Virus record (IMG/VR): IMGVR_UViG_3300027746_000697 | Location: 1 to 64,000 of that record | DNA length: 64,000 bases | Strand: one strand, 5' to 3' | Source of the DNA: a virus | Part shown: one piece after another, positions 1-6,838 of the stretch | Layout: each line of letters opens with the position of its first letter | Numbering within the stretch: the stretch's first letter is position 1 | The notes under the pieces: generated by a model | Database searches by the model: none | Told to the model about the DNA's origin: nothing | What the model saw: the letters and a program-made list of their open reading frames with translations, nothing else | Made by a program: the position numbers and the translations under genes

Positions 1-120
1 TAACGGATTAATGCTGAATATTTTAAAATTGTAATCTGATTGTAACGCTTTAATGACACCATTGCCCGACTGTACGCTACACTTAGGATCGTACAAAAAT
101 AAGGCAATGGTAGGTTTCAT
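1..120 (-). CDS. N-terminal fragment of a BPL_N / glutamine-amidotransferase-like protein (runs off the left edge)
   Basis: The first 40 codons of a leftward gene are visible, starting with ATG at 120-118. The peptide begins MKPTIALFLYDPKCSVQSGN and is clearly paralogous to the N-terminus of the protein at 59339-59974 (shared DPKCSVQS, G-x-x-x-AL and NPL). The class I amidotransferase Cys and His motifs would lie beyond the window. Its ATG overlaps the stop of the preceding small membrane protein gene (ATGA), so it is the last visible member of a leftward operon starting at 496. Function is unknown; the complete paralogue describes the fold. Confidence 0.8.
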   Translation of the reverse strand, partial: MKPTIALFLYDPKCSVQSGNGVIKALQSDYNFKIFSINPL

Positions 121-362
121 GATACTGTATTCTTTTTAATTTTCATTCCAACAAATGTTCCAACAAATGCCCCTGCTATTGCTGGAATCATCAACCAATG
201 ATTAGTTGTATAATTTATAACTGCTATACTTCCTAAAATATAACAAGCCACCGACCAAAAACTTGCGCCTAATACATTGTCATCGGCCACACATCTTAAA
301 TAATATGTATAAACAACATCTAGCAAAAAGATTGCAAAAAATGTTGTAGCATAATCTATCAT
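117..362 (-). CDS. Small integral membrane protein, 81 aa
   Basis: An unrecognised 81-residue protein with about three hydrophobic segments (roughly residues 5-22, 33-50 and 56-72) and a basic C-terminal tail (MKIKK). The MIDYATTFFAIFLLDVVYTY start and the NHW-x-x-IPA motif resemble a conserved small membrane protein family seen in phages and proteobacteria. Its ATG overlaps the stop of the upstream 45-aa gene and its stop overlaps the ATG of the gene at the window edge, so translation is probably coupled. No enzymatic motif is visible. Confidence 0.75.
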   Translation of the reverse strand: MIDYATTFFAIFLLDVVYTYYLRCVADDNVLGASFWSVACYILGSIAVINYTTNHWLMIPAIAGAFVGTFVGMKIKKNTVS

Positions 363-496
363 TTTTTATCATCTTTCTTTTCTTCTACTTTACGCTCAAT
401 TGGTGGAGGAAAGTAAGGTTCAATTACGTAGTGATTTGCGCCCCACCAGCCAAATGCGGTGAAAAACCCATATACTATGACTTCTAGTATGCCCAT
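359..496 (-). CDS. Small membrane-anchored protein, 45 aa
   Basis: A 45-codon ORF: one hydrophobic N-terminal helix with a FGWWGAN motif, then a Pro-rich stretch (PYFPPPIER) and a Lys/Glu/Asp-rich cytoplasmic-type tail. The start at 496-494 is preceded by AAGGACA, a good ribosome binding site, and by a late promoter octamer at 523-530. Its TGA overlaps the next ATG, so it is the first gene of a coupled leftward operon. Function unknown. Confidence 0.7.
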   Translation of the reverse strand: MGILEVIVYGFFTAFGWWGANHYVIEPYFPPPIERKVEEKKDDKK

Positions 497-522
497 GTCT
501 GTGTCCTTTCATTAACTACTAC

Positions 523-530
523 TATTTAGC
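523..530 (-). promoter_or_regulatory. T4-type late promoter octamer (GCTAAATA)
   Basis: Reads GCTAAATA on the minus strand, 27 nt upstream of the ATG at 496, with an AAGGA Shine-Dalgarno in the leader. It matches the recurring NNTAAATA element seen before many genes here and the T4 late consensus TATAAATA. Confidence 0.6.
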
Positions 531-533
531 TTG

Positions 534-561
534 CTCATAAAAATAGGAACCTAAGTTCCTA
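534..561 (-). terminator. Rho-independent terminator
   Basis: On the minus strand AGGAAC-TTAG-GTTCCT forms a 6-bp hairpin followed by ATTTTTAT. It lies downstream of the leftward gene at 606-923. The remaining 562-605 shows nothing clear. Confidence 0.6.
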
Positions 562-605
562 CTGCTGGTTACGAGTTCCAGCCCCACTCAATCTTTGTGG
601 ACGAT

Positions 606-923
606 TTAAACTGTCTTTTGTTCTGGCTCAACAAAAGCAACTACTTCTGCACCTTGATCGTCTAATCCGCCTTCTGGAAACGGCCATGTTGCACGAGCAA
701 TATGCTCTTCTGCAACTACTTCTTCATAATCTTCATTTTCTTCTAGAGCCTGTTCAAAGTCTTCATCATCTGGTATTGATACTACTGACAACATAACTTT
801 GTCGTATGTTGATAGCTCGTCGACTAGATCTTTAACATGTTGTAAAATCTCTAAACCGTTGTATGCACCATCATCTAATTCTAAATTAACATTTAACCCG
901 TGTACTGTCATTTCAAGTTTCAT
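606..923 (-). CDS. Acidic hypothetical protein, 105 aa
   Basis: Start chosen at ATG 923-921 (MKLEMTVHGLN), because AAGGAGCT precedes it at good spacing and a longer upstream reading lacks such a site. The protein is very acidic, with an EEN-E-DYEEVV segment and a repeated beta-like N-terminus (VHGLNVNLELDD). No known motif. It has its own late promoter candidate at 963-970 and a terminator downstream, so it is probably monocistronic. Confidence 0.7.
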   Translation of the reverse strand: MKLEMTVHGLNVNLELDDGAYNGLEILQHVKDLVDELSTYDKVMLSVVSIPDDEDFEQALEENEDYEEVVAEEHIARATWPFPEGGLDDQGAEVVAFVEPEQKTV

Positions 924-962
924 TTTGAGCTCCTTGTGGTTAGTGTGCTTGTGGCACACAAT

Positions 963-970
963 TATTTAAC
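963..970 (-). promoter_or_regulatory. Late promoter octamer (GTTAAATA)
   Basis: GTTAAATA on the minus strand, about 40 nt upstream of the start at 923, between the end of the glycosyltransferase gene and this gene. Confidence 0.55.
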
Positions 971-980
971 GGATAATCGA

Positions 981-1985
981 TTACAAAGATTTTACAGATA
1001 TCAAATTGTCTTTAAATATTTCCCAGGCCTTCTCCCAAGTCCAGCGGCCACTACCTTCCCAGACCTTATTGCGATTCAACATAAGTGCATCGTTGACTGC
1101 CTGTTTCAGTTCATCATTCATACAACCAGTAATGCCCTCGTCGATGACATCCTCGGGACCTTGACATGGAAATGCGGCTACCGGAGTTCCGCAGGCCATT
1201 GCTTCTATCATAACAATGCCAAATGTTTCCCATTGACTTGGGAATACAAAAACTTCGGCATTGGCATAGTAACGTGCTAGATCGATTCCGGTCTTGAAAC
1301 CTGTAAAGTGTACATCTGGGTAACGTTTTTTGTAAGTGTCAAGCATAGGTCCATCACCTACCATAATCTTTAAGTATCCCGGATAGTCAAGTTCAAAAAA
1401 CTTTTCCAGATTTTTTTCTTTGCTTACACGGCTAACACATAGCAAATATTTTGCTAGTACTGTTTCTCTAAGAGCAGGAGTAAAGATATCGCGGTCAACA
1501 CCGCGAGTCCAAGGAATAACTTCACCACTGAAGCCGTGAGCTTGTAGTTCTTCAACCATTGAATCTGTAGTTGTTAGAACCTTGCCACTATGTTTATGAA
1601 ACCAGCGTACAAAGCGCCAAGTAAAAGACTCAGGTATTCCAAAAAGTTTCTTAAGTCCTTCTGGAAACTTAGTATGATAAGCGGTATTGTGAGGAATACC
1701 AGCCAATGAAAGATATGCTCGAGCCCACAGACCAAGAGGACCCTCTGTGGCGATATGGATATAATCCGGAGATATCTCCTCAATCTTCTTGCCCAAGTTC
1801 CGCGGATAGGCAATCTTGACTTCGTTGTAGCCAGGGCAATCAATGTAGCTGAACCACCCGGGATCCAACACCACAACGTGATAACCGTCACGAACAGCAC
1901 ACGCCTCAATATTCGTGTAGGTCGTAACCACGCCATTAATCTGATCCGGCAAGTTGTCTGTTATTATCAATATCTTCTTTGTCAT
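981..1985 (-). CDS. GT4-family glycosyltransferase (MgtA-like)
   Basis: Start at ATG 1985 (MTKKILIITDN), where the Rossmann strand begins; longer forms lack family sequence. The 334-aa protein has the GT-B layout: an N-terminal acceptor domain with DQINGVVTTY, a linker, and a C-terminal donor domain with CVSRVSKEKN, VGDGP, and the GT4 signature FPSQWETFGIVMIEAMACGTP with its E-x7-E element. It probably transfers a hexose or mannose from a nucleotide sugar onto a lipid or LPS-type acceptor. The start lies 50 nt inside the preceding LpxH-like gene, so the two are co-expressed. This pair is also seen together in proteobacterial chromosomes, which suggests acquisition as a unit. Exact donor and acceptor are unknown. 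Confidence 0.88.
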   Translation of the reverse strand: MTKKILIITDNLPDQINGVVTTYTNIEACAVRDGYHVVVLDPGWFSYIDCPGYNEVKIAYPRNLGKKIEEISPDYIHIATEGPLGLWARAYLSLAGIPHNTAYHTKFPEGLKKLFGIPESFTWRFVRWFHKHSGKVLTTTDSMVEELQAHGFSGEVIPWTRGVDRDIFTPALRETVLAKYLLCVSRVSKEKNLEKFFELDYPGYLKIMVGDGPMLDTYKKRYPDVHFTGFKTGIDLARYYANAEVFVFPSQWETFGIVMIEAMACGTPVAAFPCQGPEDVIDEGITGCMNDELKQAVNDALMLNRNKVWEGSGRWTWEKAWEIFKDNLISVKSL

Positions 1986-2730
1986 TCTGTTTAGTCCATG
2001 TAACAATTTCCCAGGCTCCATCATGATGTTCCACCAATGCAGTACATGACTCAACCCAGTCGCCGTCATTCATATAAGTAACGCCATCTATTTGTTTGAT
2101 TTCAGCGTGATGTATGTGTCCACATATCACACCATCATAGCCACGCTTCTTGCAATAGCCTGCTAGATTTTTTTCAAACTGAAACATAAAGTCACTGGCC
2201 TTCTTGACTCTATGCTTGAGATATTTACTAAGACTCCAATAACCAAACCCTAATTTATGACGTACCCAATTGAACTTGCTGTTCCAGTCTAACACTAGGT
2301 CATATAACTTGTCACCCAGAAATGCAAGCCAAGGAGCAAGACGAGTAATACCGTCAAATAAATCACCATGTGTAACCAAATAGTGTCGGCCATCTGCACC
2401 TATATGTTCAGTTTGATTTTGTATTTCAATGAGTCCAAACGAAAAACCATATGGTATCATTGGCCTTAAAAACTCATCGTGATTGCCTGCCACATATATG
2501 ACTCTGGTGCCACGTTTGGCATGTCCCAGTACACGTCGAACCACATTGGTATGGCTTTGTTTCCAACGCCATTTGTTTTGTTGGATTTTCCATGCATCGA
2601 TTATATCTCCTACGAGATATAGCGTGTCACAACTATTATGCTTGAGGAAGTTGTTGAGCTTGTCTGCTTGACAGTCTCTAGTGCCTAAATGTACGTCAGA
2701 AATAAAAATGCTACGATAAGTTTTCTGCAT
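1936..2730 (-). CDS. LpxH-like metallophosphoesterase (UDP-2,3-diacylglucosamine hydrolase family)
   Basis: 264 aa. Calcineurin-type metallophosphoesterase motifs are in order: D-x-H in ISDVHLGT (about residues 10-16), GDIIDAW (about 42), GNHDE (about 82), and H-x-H in CGHIHHAE (about 200) after THGD. In bacteria this family includes LpxH, which hydrolyses UDP-2,3-diacylglucosamine in lipid A synthesis at the inner membrane. Substrate here is inferred only from family. The ATG lies 5 nt after a GATAAATA octamer with no Shine-Dalgarno, so the transcript is probably leaderless. It is followed by, and overlaps, the glycosyltransferase gene. Confidence 0.85.
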   Translation of the reverse strand: MQKTYRSIFISDVHLGTRDCQADKLNNFLKHNSCDTLYLVGDIIDAWKIQQNKWRWKQSHTNVVRRVLGHAKRGTRVIYVAGNHDEFLRPMIPYGFSFGLIEIQNQTEHIGADGRHYLVTHGDLFDGITRLAPWLAFLGDKLYDLVLDWNSKFNWVRHKLGFGYWSLSKYLKHRVKKASDFMFQFEKNLAGYCKKRGYDGVICGHIHHAEIKQIDGVTYMNDGDWVESCTALVEHHDGAWEIVTWTKQNDKEDIDNNRQLAGSD

Positions 2731-2735
2731 AGCAG

Positions 2736-2743
2736 TATTTATC
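2736..2743 (-). promoter_or_regulatory. Late promoter octamer (GATAAATA), leaderless type
   Basis: GATAAATA followed by only 5 nt before the ATG at 2730. In T4 the late start point falls about this far downstream, so the mRNA should begin at or next to the start codon. Confidence 0.7.
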
Positions 2744-2782
2744 GTAGCATAGTGTTGCTAATATTGCAGTTGTATTACAAAC

Positions 2783-2941
2783 TTAAATCCTAACCAATGT
2801 CCACTTAGTTGTAAATGGTTTACCTTCGGCCTTGTGTTTCAGTATCTTAGCGAACTCTTTTTTACGCAGTTCGGAAACCGTTTCTGTATCATGGTCGACG
2901 CAAGCCCTGTACAGTTTGGCTAATAGCTTTTTCTGTTTCAT
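2783..2941 (-). CDS. Small basic hypothetical protein, 52 aa
   Basis: Start at ATG 2941 ([13 protein letters not shown]), preceded by GGAGGA. The protein is helical, Lys-rich and ends TTKWTLVRI. No recognised domain. A GCTAAATA late octamer lies about 20 nt upstream at 2962-2969. Confidence 0.65.
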   Translation of the reverse strand: MKQKKLLAKLYRACVDHDTETVSELRKKEFAKILKHKAEGKPFTTKWTLVRI

Positions 2942-2961
2942 GGTTGTGTCCTCCTGACAAA

Positions 2962-2969
2962 TATTTAGC
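2962..2969 (-). promoter_or_regulatory. Late promoter octamer (GCTAAATA)
   Basis: GCTAAATA on the minus strand, 20 nt before the ATG at 2941, with GGAGGA in the leader. Confidence 0.6.
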
Positions 2970-2994
2970 AAAAAAAAGCCCGCCTAAGCGAGCT
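2970..2994 (-). terminator. Rho-independent terminator of the HTH gene
   Basis: On the minus strand AGCTCGC-TTAG-GCGGGCT is a 7-bp hairpin followed by seven T residues. It ends transcription of the leftward gene at 3015-3287 and abuts the next promoter. Confidence 0.8.
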
Positions 2995-3014
2995 CTTTGA
3001 TTACACTTTAAAAA

Positions 3015-3287
3015 TTAAAGTGTGATACCCATTGCTTTGGCTTTGTAGCCTAGTGCAATGATTTCTCTGCTGGCATTGCCCATTTCGTATTCAGTAACAG
3101 TTACACCGTTACCAGCCACACGGCTACGGCTGTAAACAGCATAACCTGATTGGCGAATACGACTAGCTTCTGCGGCAATATTCTTGATACCAAAACGCTT
3201 TTCAGCTTGAGCACCAGTAACTGACTCGCCGTTGTACAATGCGTTGAACAACTTGTAGGTCTTAGTTTCTTTCGAAATGAATTTCAT
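3015..3287 (-). CDS. Winged-helix/HTH-like phage protein, 90 aa
   Basis: MKFISKETKTYKLFNAL is followed by a helix-turn-helix-like segment (NGESVTGAQAEKRFGIKNIAAEASRIRQSGYAVYS) and a beta-wing with a conserved EYEMGNASREIIALGYKA end. The layout matches small phage winged-helix proteins that are often present in several copies in T4-like genomes. Likely a DNA-binding regulator, though no operator is visible. It has its own sigma70-type promoter (3333-3361), an AAGAGGAAA ribosome binding site and a terminator, so it is a monocistronic, probably early gene. Confidence 0.7.
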   Translation of the reverse strand: MKFISKETKTYKLFNALYNGESVTGAQAEKRFGIKNIAAEASRIRQSGYAVYSRSRVAGNGVTVTEYEMGNASREIIALGYKAKAMGITL

Positions 3288-3332
3288 ATATTTCCTCTTT
3301 TTAAGTTTTACTAGTATTCACTAGTTAGACTT

Positions 3333-3361
3333 AGTATACTATATGTAAAGAGTAAACTCAA
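3333..3361 (-). promoter_or_regulatory. Sigma70-type promoter (TTGAGT-N17-TATACT)
   Basis: Minus strand: -35 TTGAGT at 3361-3356, 17-bp spacer, -10 TATACT at 3338-3333, upstream of the HTH gene at 3287. The -35 overlaps the end of the upstream gene. Confidence 0.7.
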
Positions 3362-3711
3362 GCTGTTTGGCTATCTTGCGTTAGTTCAGGATGCCAAAAC
3401 TTCTTGCCGGGATATCGTTTGGCTGCAAGTGTCATAACTTGGTGCAGACTCTGTGCTTGTGCCAAAAACTCACCGGTCACTTTGTTGTAGGCATAAACCA
3501 AATCGTTTACACGTTCAATTTTGACTTCGATGGCATCTTCAGGGATGCCATCTGCTTCCACTTCTTCCATGACCTTTTGGGCATGTTCCAAATACTTGAT
3601 AGTCTCTTTAGCATTTCGAACCATACGTATCAACATGACTTGTTCCTTGACCCAAGAGCCTATGTAATAGCCCACCGCACCTGCAATTAGTAGTTCAAAT
3701 AGATTTTCCAT
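3358..3711 (-). CDS. Membrane-anchored coiled-coil protein, 117 aa
   Basis: An N-terminal hydrophobic helix (about residues 4-19, AGAVGYYIGSWV) is followed by a charged helical region with heptad character and a KRYPGKKFWHPEL end. No enzymatic motif. The ATG follows AAGGAT. The gene overlaps the upstream small membrane gene by 17 nt, and an ATTAAATA octamer lies in front of it. Unrecognised phage membrane protein. Confidence 0.65.
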   Translation of the reverse strand: MENLFELLIAGAVGYYIGSWVKEQVMLIRMVRNAKETIKYLEHAQKVMEEVEADGIPEDAIEVKIERVNDLVYAYNKVTGEFLAQAQSLHQVMTLAAKRYPGKKFWHPELTQDSQTA

Positions 3712-3922
3712 TTTGATCCTTTTGATTGGTAACGTTATTTAATGTATCATGCGGAAATTCCGAGTGTTTTGTGCCCAAAACGCTGTAAAGGTTCCAAGTT
3801 ATTGGGTTCCAGTACCTATGAAACAGGTTATTTAAAAAAACTGCCAGCACAGCCAAACAGGCAATGCCCAAGCAGACCAGTACTGTACAGGCCAAAAAGT
3901 TACTTGCTGAATCCAATGTCAT
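3695..3922 (-). CDS. Small membrane protein, 75 aa
   Basis: One strong hydrophobic segment (about residues 10-31, CTVLVCLGIACLAVLAVFL) and a polar C-terminal half. The start ATG overlaps the stop of the gene at 3919-4275 (ATGA). Function unknown. Confidence 0.6.
   Translation of the reverse strand: MTLDSASNFLACTVLVCLGIACLAVLAVFLNNLFHRYWNPITWNLYSVLGTKHSEFPHDTLNNVTNQKDQNGKSI
3736..3743 (-). promoter_or_regulatory. Late promoter octamer (ATTAAATA)
   Basis: ATTAAATA on the minus strand, 24 nt upstream of the ATG at 3711, inside the preceding gene. A weaker match than most. Confidence 0.4.
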
Positions 3923-4275
3923 TCTATTACTCCTTCAATTCGTTTACCTTCTTTTAATGTACGCATCAGTTGGCGATTAAGTTCTTTTTGTTCACCAGCC
4001 GCACGTTTCTTTTCATCGCTGATACGCAACATCATGTCATACTCACGTGCCCAACGTACACCAGCTAGCCAATCTTCAAGACGTTCAATGCTACCCACAA
4101 ACAGTTCCGCATCGCGACTGTAAATTGGCAAGCTGTCAGCATCCTTTGGCACAAGACTCAGAGCACCGTGATCCTCCGTCCAATCACTGTGCTTGCTCTT
4201 GCTGAACTTAAAGCCCAGCTCGTCAACCAATTGTTCAACACGTTTGATTCTTTGAATTGTGTTCCAACCGCTCAT
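3919..4275 (-). CDS. Conserved phage hypothetical protein, 118 aa
   Basis: N-terminal helix pair, then LSLVPKDADSLPIYSRDAELFVGSIERLEDWLAGVRWAREYD and a long basic helix. The DAELFVGSIEELE-x-WL-x-GV-x-WA-x-EY-type core recurs in many T4-like phage genomes but has no assigned function. It overlaps both neighbours by 4 nt, so the run 4977 to 3695 is translated as a coupled operon. Confidence 0.7.
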   Translation of the reverse strand: MSGWNTIQRIKRVEQLVDELGFKFSKSKHSDWTEDHGALSLVPKDADSLPIYSRDAELFVGSIERLEDWLAGVRWAREYDMMLRISDEKKRAAGEQKELNRQLMRTLKEGKRIEGVIE

Positions 4276-4526
4276 TTTATATCATCCTCTGTTGTTACAA
4301 AATGACTAATAACTAAATCCAATGCGGCAATAGTCTGTATGTTAAGGCCCACATCTTCTGGATGTAGCCAATAACCGTCAGGGTTTGAATCACTCTTGGG
4401 ATTCTTCTTCCATTGTTTTAATTCTTTTTTGAGATATGCACGATAGTCTTTTAGGTTAAGACTGGTAATGCGATCAGCAGTCTCTCCATCAATCCATTGG
4501 TGGGGTTTATGTTTTGCTTTGCTCAT
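4272..4526 (-). CDS. Hypothetical protein, 84 aa
   Basis: A polar helical protein (DYRAYLKKELKQWKKNPKS) with DGYWLHPEDVGLN in the middle. No known motif. It starts 20 nt inside the upstream gene and its stop overlaps the next ATG. Confidence 0.65.
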   Translation of the reverse strand: MSKAKHKPHQWIDGETADRITSLNLKDYRAYLKKELKQWKKNPKSDSNPDGYWLHPEDVGLNIQTIAALDLVISHFVTTEDDIK

Positions 4527-4977
4527 TGTAGTCTTTCGTTAGTTCTGAAACAAAAAGGAAACGTTCGTAGGCAAGACGAACAGTGGGATTGGCCATGAGT
4601 TTATCTGCTTCCAACATCATAGCCTTTACACCTGCTTCTGCACAGTCATGAACACTGAGTCCATTCAGTGTGCAAAGATCGTCACCAAACTCTTTGGCTA
4701 ATCGTTCCCATGCTCGTTTCTGGCCTGGGGTAATGGGAGTTTGTTTGGGACGTAGTTCGCTGGCCTTACTAATAGCCTTGCAAATAGCATCTTCAGCCAC
4801 ACGGCCAGCGGCTATCATAGCGGCATAGTTAGGATCAATGTTGTAGCGGCGGCTTGAGCCTCCGGGGTAGCTCATAACCAAATGAGTGCCTCGGGTAAAG
4901 CTGTCCAGAAAGTCGTTATCGTACTCACTAACTGGTACGTACTTTCGTCCAATTTTTTCGTAGTAGATTTTTTTCAT
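4507..4977 (-). CDS. Hypothetical protein, 156 aa
   Basis: MKKIYYEKIGRKYVPVSEYD, then a PGGSSRRYNIDPNYAA segment and a helical domain with TPGQKRAWERLAKEFGDDLCTLNG. Related sequences are widespread in phages without known function. It is the first gene of the operon driven by the near-consensus promoter at 5008-5036. No clear Shine-Dalgarno is visible before the ATG. Confidence 0.7.
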   Translation of the reverse strand: MKKIYYEKIGRKYVPVSEYDNDFLDSFTRGTHLVMSYPGGSSRRYNIDPNYAAMIAAGRVAEDAICKAISKASELRPKQTPITPGQKRAWERLAKEFGDDLCTLNGLSVHDCAEAGVKAMMLEADKLMANPTVRLAYERFLFVSELTKDYNEQSKT

Positions 4978-5007
4978 CGCTTTTTACTGCTAGTTTATCG
5001 TACAGTA

Positions 5008-5036
5008 ATTATAACAGCATTGTTAGGCTTTGTCAA
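5008..5036 (-). promoter_or_regulatory. Sigma70-type promoter (TTGACA-N17-TATAAT)
   Basis: A perfect -35 and -10 on the minus strand with a 17-bp spacer. The start point would be near 5001, giving a leader of about 24 nt to the ATG at 4977. The -35 lies within the last codons of the upstream gene (stop at 5023). Confidence 0.85.
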
Positions 5037-5379
5037 TGTCGTTTCCCCACTTGAGAACCCAAAAGGTGTAATCAACATCTTTGAGTTTGGCTACCACAGC
5101 GTACTTCATATGATATTGCAGTTGATCCATTTGTCTGTGCCATTCTGGAGTATCTACTGCTCGTTCCATTACCCATTTGCCCATTTCACTAGATTGCCAT
5201 TCGTATAAAGGTTGAGCGGCATATAAATCCGGGTCTTCAACATCGCCCATTTGAAAACGGTGTACAACTACTGTATGAATTTTGTAAGACTTGTCACCAA
5301 ACACCATGACATCGTGTGTTTGCGCATGTTTTGGTTTGGCCATGTATCCGCGATTGGTTGCAGTAGTTATAGCCATCAC
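5023..5379 (-). CDS. Hypothetical protein, 118 aa
   Basis: Contains VFGDKSYKIHTVVVHRFQMGDVEDPDLYAAQPLYEWQ and ends in a basic/acidic DYTFWVLKWGNDIDKA segment, with alternating beta-like and helical stretches. The ATG at 5379 overlaps the stop of the PBP7-like gene (ATGA), which supports this start over the internal Met 13. Function not recognised. Confidence 0.65.
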   Translation of the reverse strand: MMAITTATNRGYMAKPKHAQTHDVMVFGDKSYKIHTVVVHRFQMGDVEDPDLYAAQPLYEWQSSEMGKWVMERAVDTPEWHRQMDQLQYHMKYAVVAKLKDVDYTFWVLKWGNDIDKA

Positions 5380-6188
5380 ATGGCCAAATCAAACTGGATA
5401 GGATCAGCTTCTCGCACCACAGGTTTGCTGATTAATGGAGGTTTGGCAATCAACACGTTGGCTAATTGGCTACGCTCATTAACATTCTTCTGTCCTAGTA
5501 CCACAATACCATAATACTTTTTATCCTTTTCAACCAACATGACCACACAACGCCCTGCTGGATTGGTAAATCCGGTCTTACTGAGCAAAATGTTATCAAA
5601 TTTAAATATGCTAGGATTGGTATTGTGTAATTTGATATGTATTTGTTTCTTACCTTTTGGGATCAATATATCAGCAGTCTTTTCATCAGAATATGATTTA
5701 AGTGCTTCATTGTCTTTAACTGCGCCAATAAAACTAATCAATTCGGTGGCTGTGCTTACATTATTCTTACTTAGCCCGGTGGGCTCTTCGATACTGGTAT
5801 GTATTAAACCACGGCCTTTGATGTAGGCATTAGCATCCTTGATAAACTGATCAAAGCCTCCGGGGTACGTGTTAGCCAATGTTTCGGCAGCACGATTGTC
5901 ACTGCTGATCATCATGGCTTGCATTAGGTCGTGTCTAGATACCATAGCGCCATTGGGGAAACGGCCACCACTTTTACCTTTTACCTTAACCTTTTCATTT
6001 AGTTCTACACCGCTACGTAATATAGTGATAGCTGTGAACAATTTGGTAATGCTGGCGATTGGACGAACTTCGTATGTGTTAAATGACACTTGATATTCGT
6101 GTTGATCATAGTCATACAATGCATAAGCACCGTCTGCGTATGCAACAGTACTGAAAGATACAAGCAATGATAATAATATTTTTTTCAT
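5376..6188 (-). CDS. D-alanyl-D-alanine endopeptidase/carboxypeptidase (peptidase S11, PBP7-like)
   Basis: 270 aa with a cleavable signal peptide (residues 1-18, ending VAYA) and all three serine-penicilloyl transferase motifs: S-x-x-K as SITK (about 46-49), S-x-N as SDN (about 96-98) and KTG (near 204). It should act in the periplasm on peptidoglycan cross-links or stem peptides. Host versions (PbpG, DacA) remodel the wall; a phage copy could aid late lysis or limit cell-wall damage. The ATG is only 4 nt after ATTAAATA, so the message is probably leaderless. The last residues are Pro-rich and lack a DacA-type C-terminal membrane anchor. Confidence 0.9.
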   Translation of the reverse strand: MKKILLSLLVSFSTVAYADGAYALYDYDQHEYQVSFNTYEVRPIASITKLFTAITILRSGVELNEKVKVKGKSGGRFPNGAMVSRHDLMQAMMISSDNRAAETLANTYPGGFDQFIKDANAYIKGRGLIHTSIEEPTGLSKNNVSTATELISFIGAVKDNEALKSYSDEKTADILIPKGKKQIHIKLHNTNPSIFKFDNILLSKTGFTNPAGRCVVMLVEKDKKYYGIVVLGQKNVNERSQLANVLIAKPPLISKPVVREADPIQFDLAM

Positions 6189-6192
6189 CTAC

Positions 6193-6200
6193 TATTTAAT
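6193..6200 (-). promoter_or_regulatory. Late promoter octamer (ATTAAATA), leaderless type
   Basis: ATTAAATA followed by 4 nt (GTAG) and the ATG at 6188. No Shine-Dalgarno is present. Confidence 0.5.
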
Positions 6201-6203
6201 AGT

Positions 6204-6461
6204 TTACAACCACCTTAGTGCAAACCAGTTGGCATCTTCTTCGCGTTCAAAGATCCAAACCAGTCCCATGGTTTCAAACGGTCCTTTGATGTGTGCGGCT
6301 GTCCATGCATCAATACTTGCTCCGACTTCCCAAGCCATTGGGCGTAGTATAACTTTGCGCCACCCTATTTGGCAAAGCATGTCTGTGAGGATACCAAAGT
6401 CTATCTCATCAGCTATTGCTTTGCCAGCCTTATTGATAATGTCTTGTTCTATATCATTCAT
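6204..6461 (-). CDS. Small phage protein with C-terminal F-x-x-E-x5-F-x-x-RW motif, 85 aa
   Basis: An acidic helical N-terminus (MNDIEQDIINKAGKAIADEI) and a C-terminal half ending WIFEREEDANWFALRWL. The end motif W-x-F-x-x-E-x5-F-x-x-RW recurs in the genes at 6835-7170 and 8943-9161, and more weakly at 9506-9763, so they form a small local family. Coupled to its neighbour by ATGA. Function unknown. Confidence 0.65.
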   Translation of the reverse strand: MNDIEQDIINKAGKAIADEIDFGILTDMLCQIGWRKVILRPMAWEVGASIDAWTAAHIKGPFETMGLVWIFEREEDANWFALRWL

Positions 6462-6838
6462 TTACGTGCCAACTCCAACAGCATCACATACTTCTGATAG
6501 GCTTTCTCCACAGCTGGATTGGCATTGCGTACTATCTGGTCCTTGCGTTCATGATCCCATGCCCGTTTGCCGTACTCGGCATCTTTGCTGAGATGTTGCA
6601 TGTGTTCCTGTTCTGCTACCAGCCTTGCCAAGTTGTCCGAAGTCAAGTGTATGGCTTTCATGGGAGTTATCTTGGTTTCCATTCGCCAATCGTCACTGGA
6701 GCAAACATCACGGTAGTAAGGTGCTGGTCTCACATATTGATTGTACTCGCGACTGTCTTCCACACGGCATTCAAACTTGGAAATAAAATACTCCAAGTCT
6801 TGATCACTGTATCTTTGTTTGGCGTAGTTGTGTCTCAT
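6458..6838 (-). CDS. Hypothetical protein, 126 aa
   Basis: Start set at ATG 6838 (MRHNYAKQRYSD), which overlaps the stop of the upstream gene (ATGA) and has AGGTGG before it. Polar, helical, with ESREYNQYVRP-like and LTSDNLARLVAEQEHMQHL stretches and an aliphatic end. No recognised domain. Confidence 0.6.
   Translation of the reverse strand: MRHNYAKQRYSDQDLEYFISKFECRVEDSREYNQYVRPAPYYRDVCSSDDWRMETKITPMKAIHLTSDNLARLVAEQEHMQHLSKDAEYGKRAWDHERKDQIVRNANPAVEKAYQKYVMLLELARK

Noticed and set aside
562-605. A tRNA-like GTTACGAGTTCCAGC stretch
   Set aside because: No pairing partner for an acceptor or D arm nearby; no cloverleaf can be drawn.
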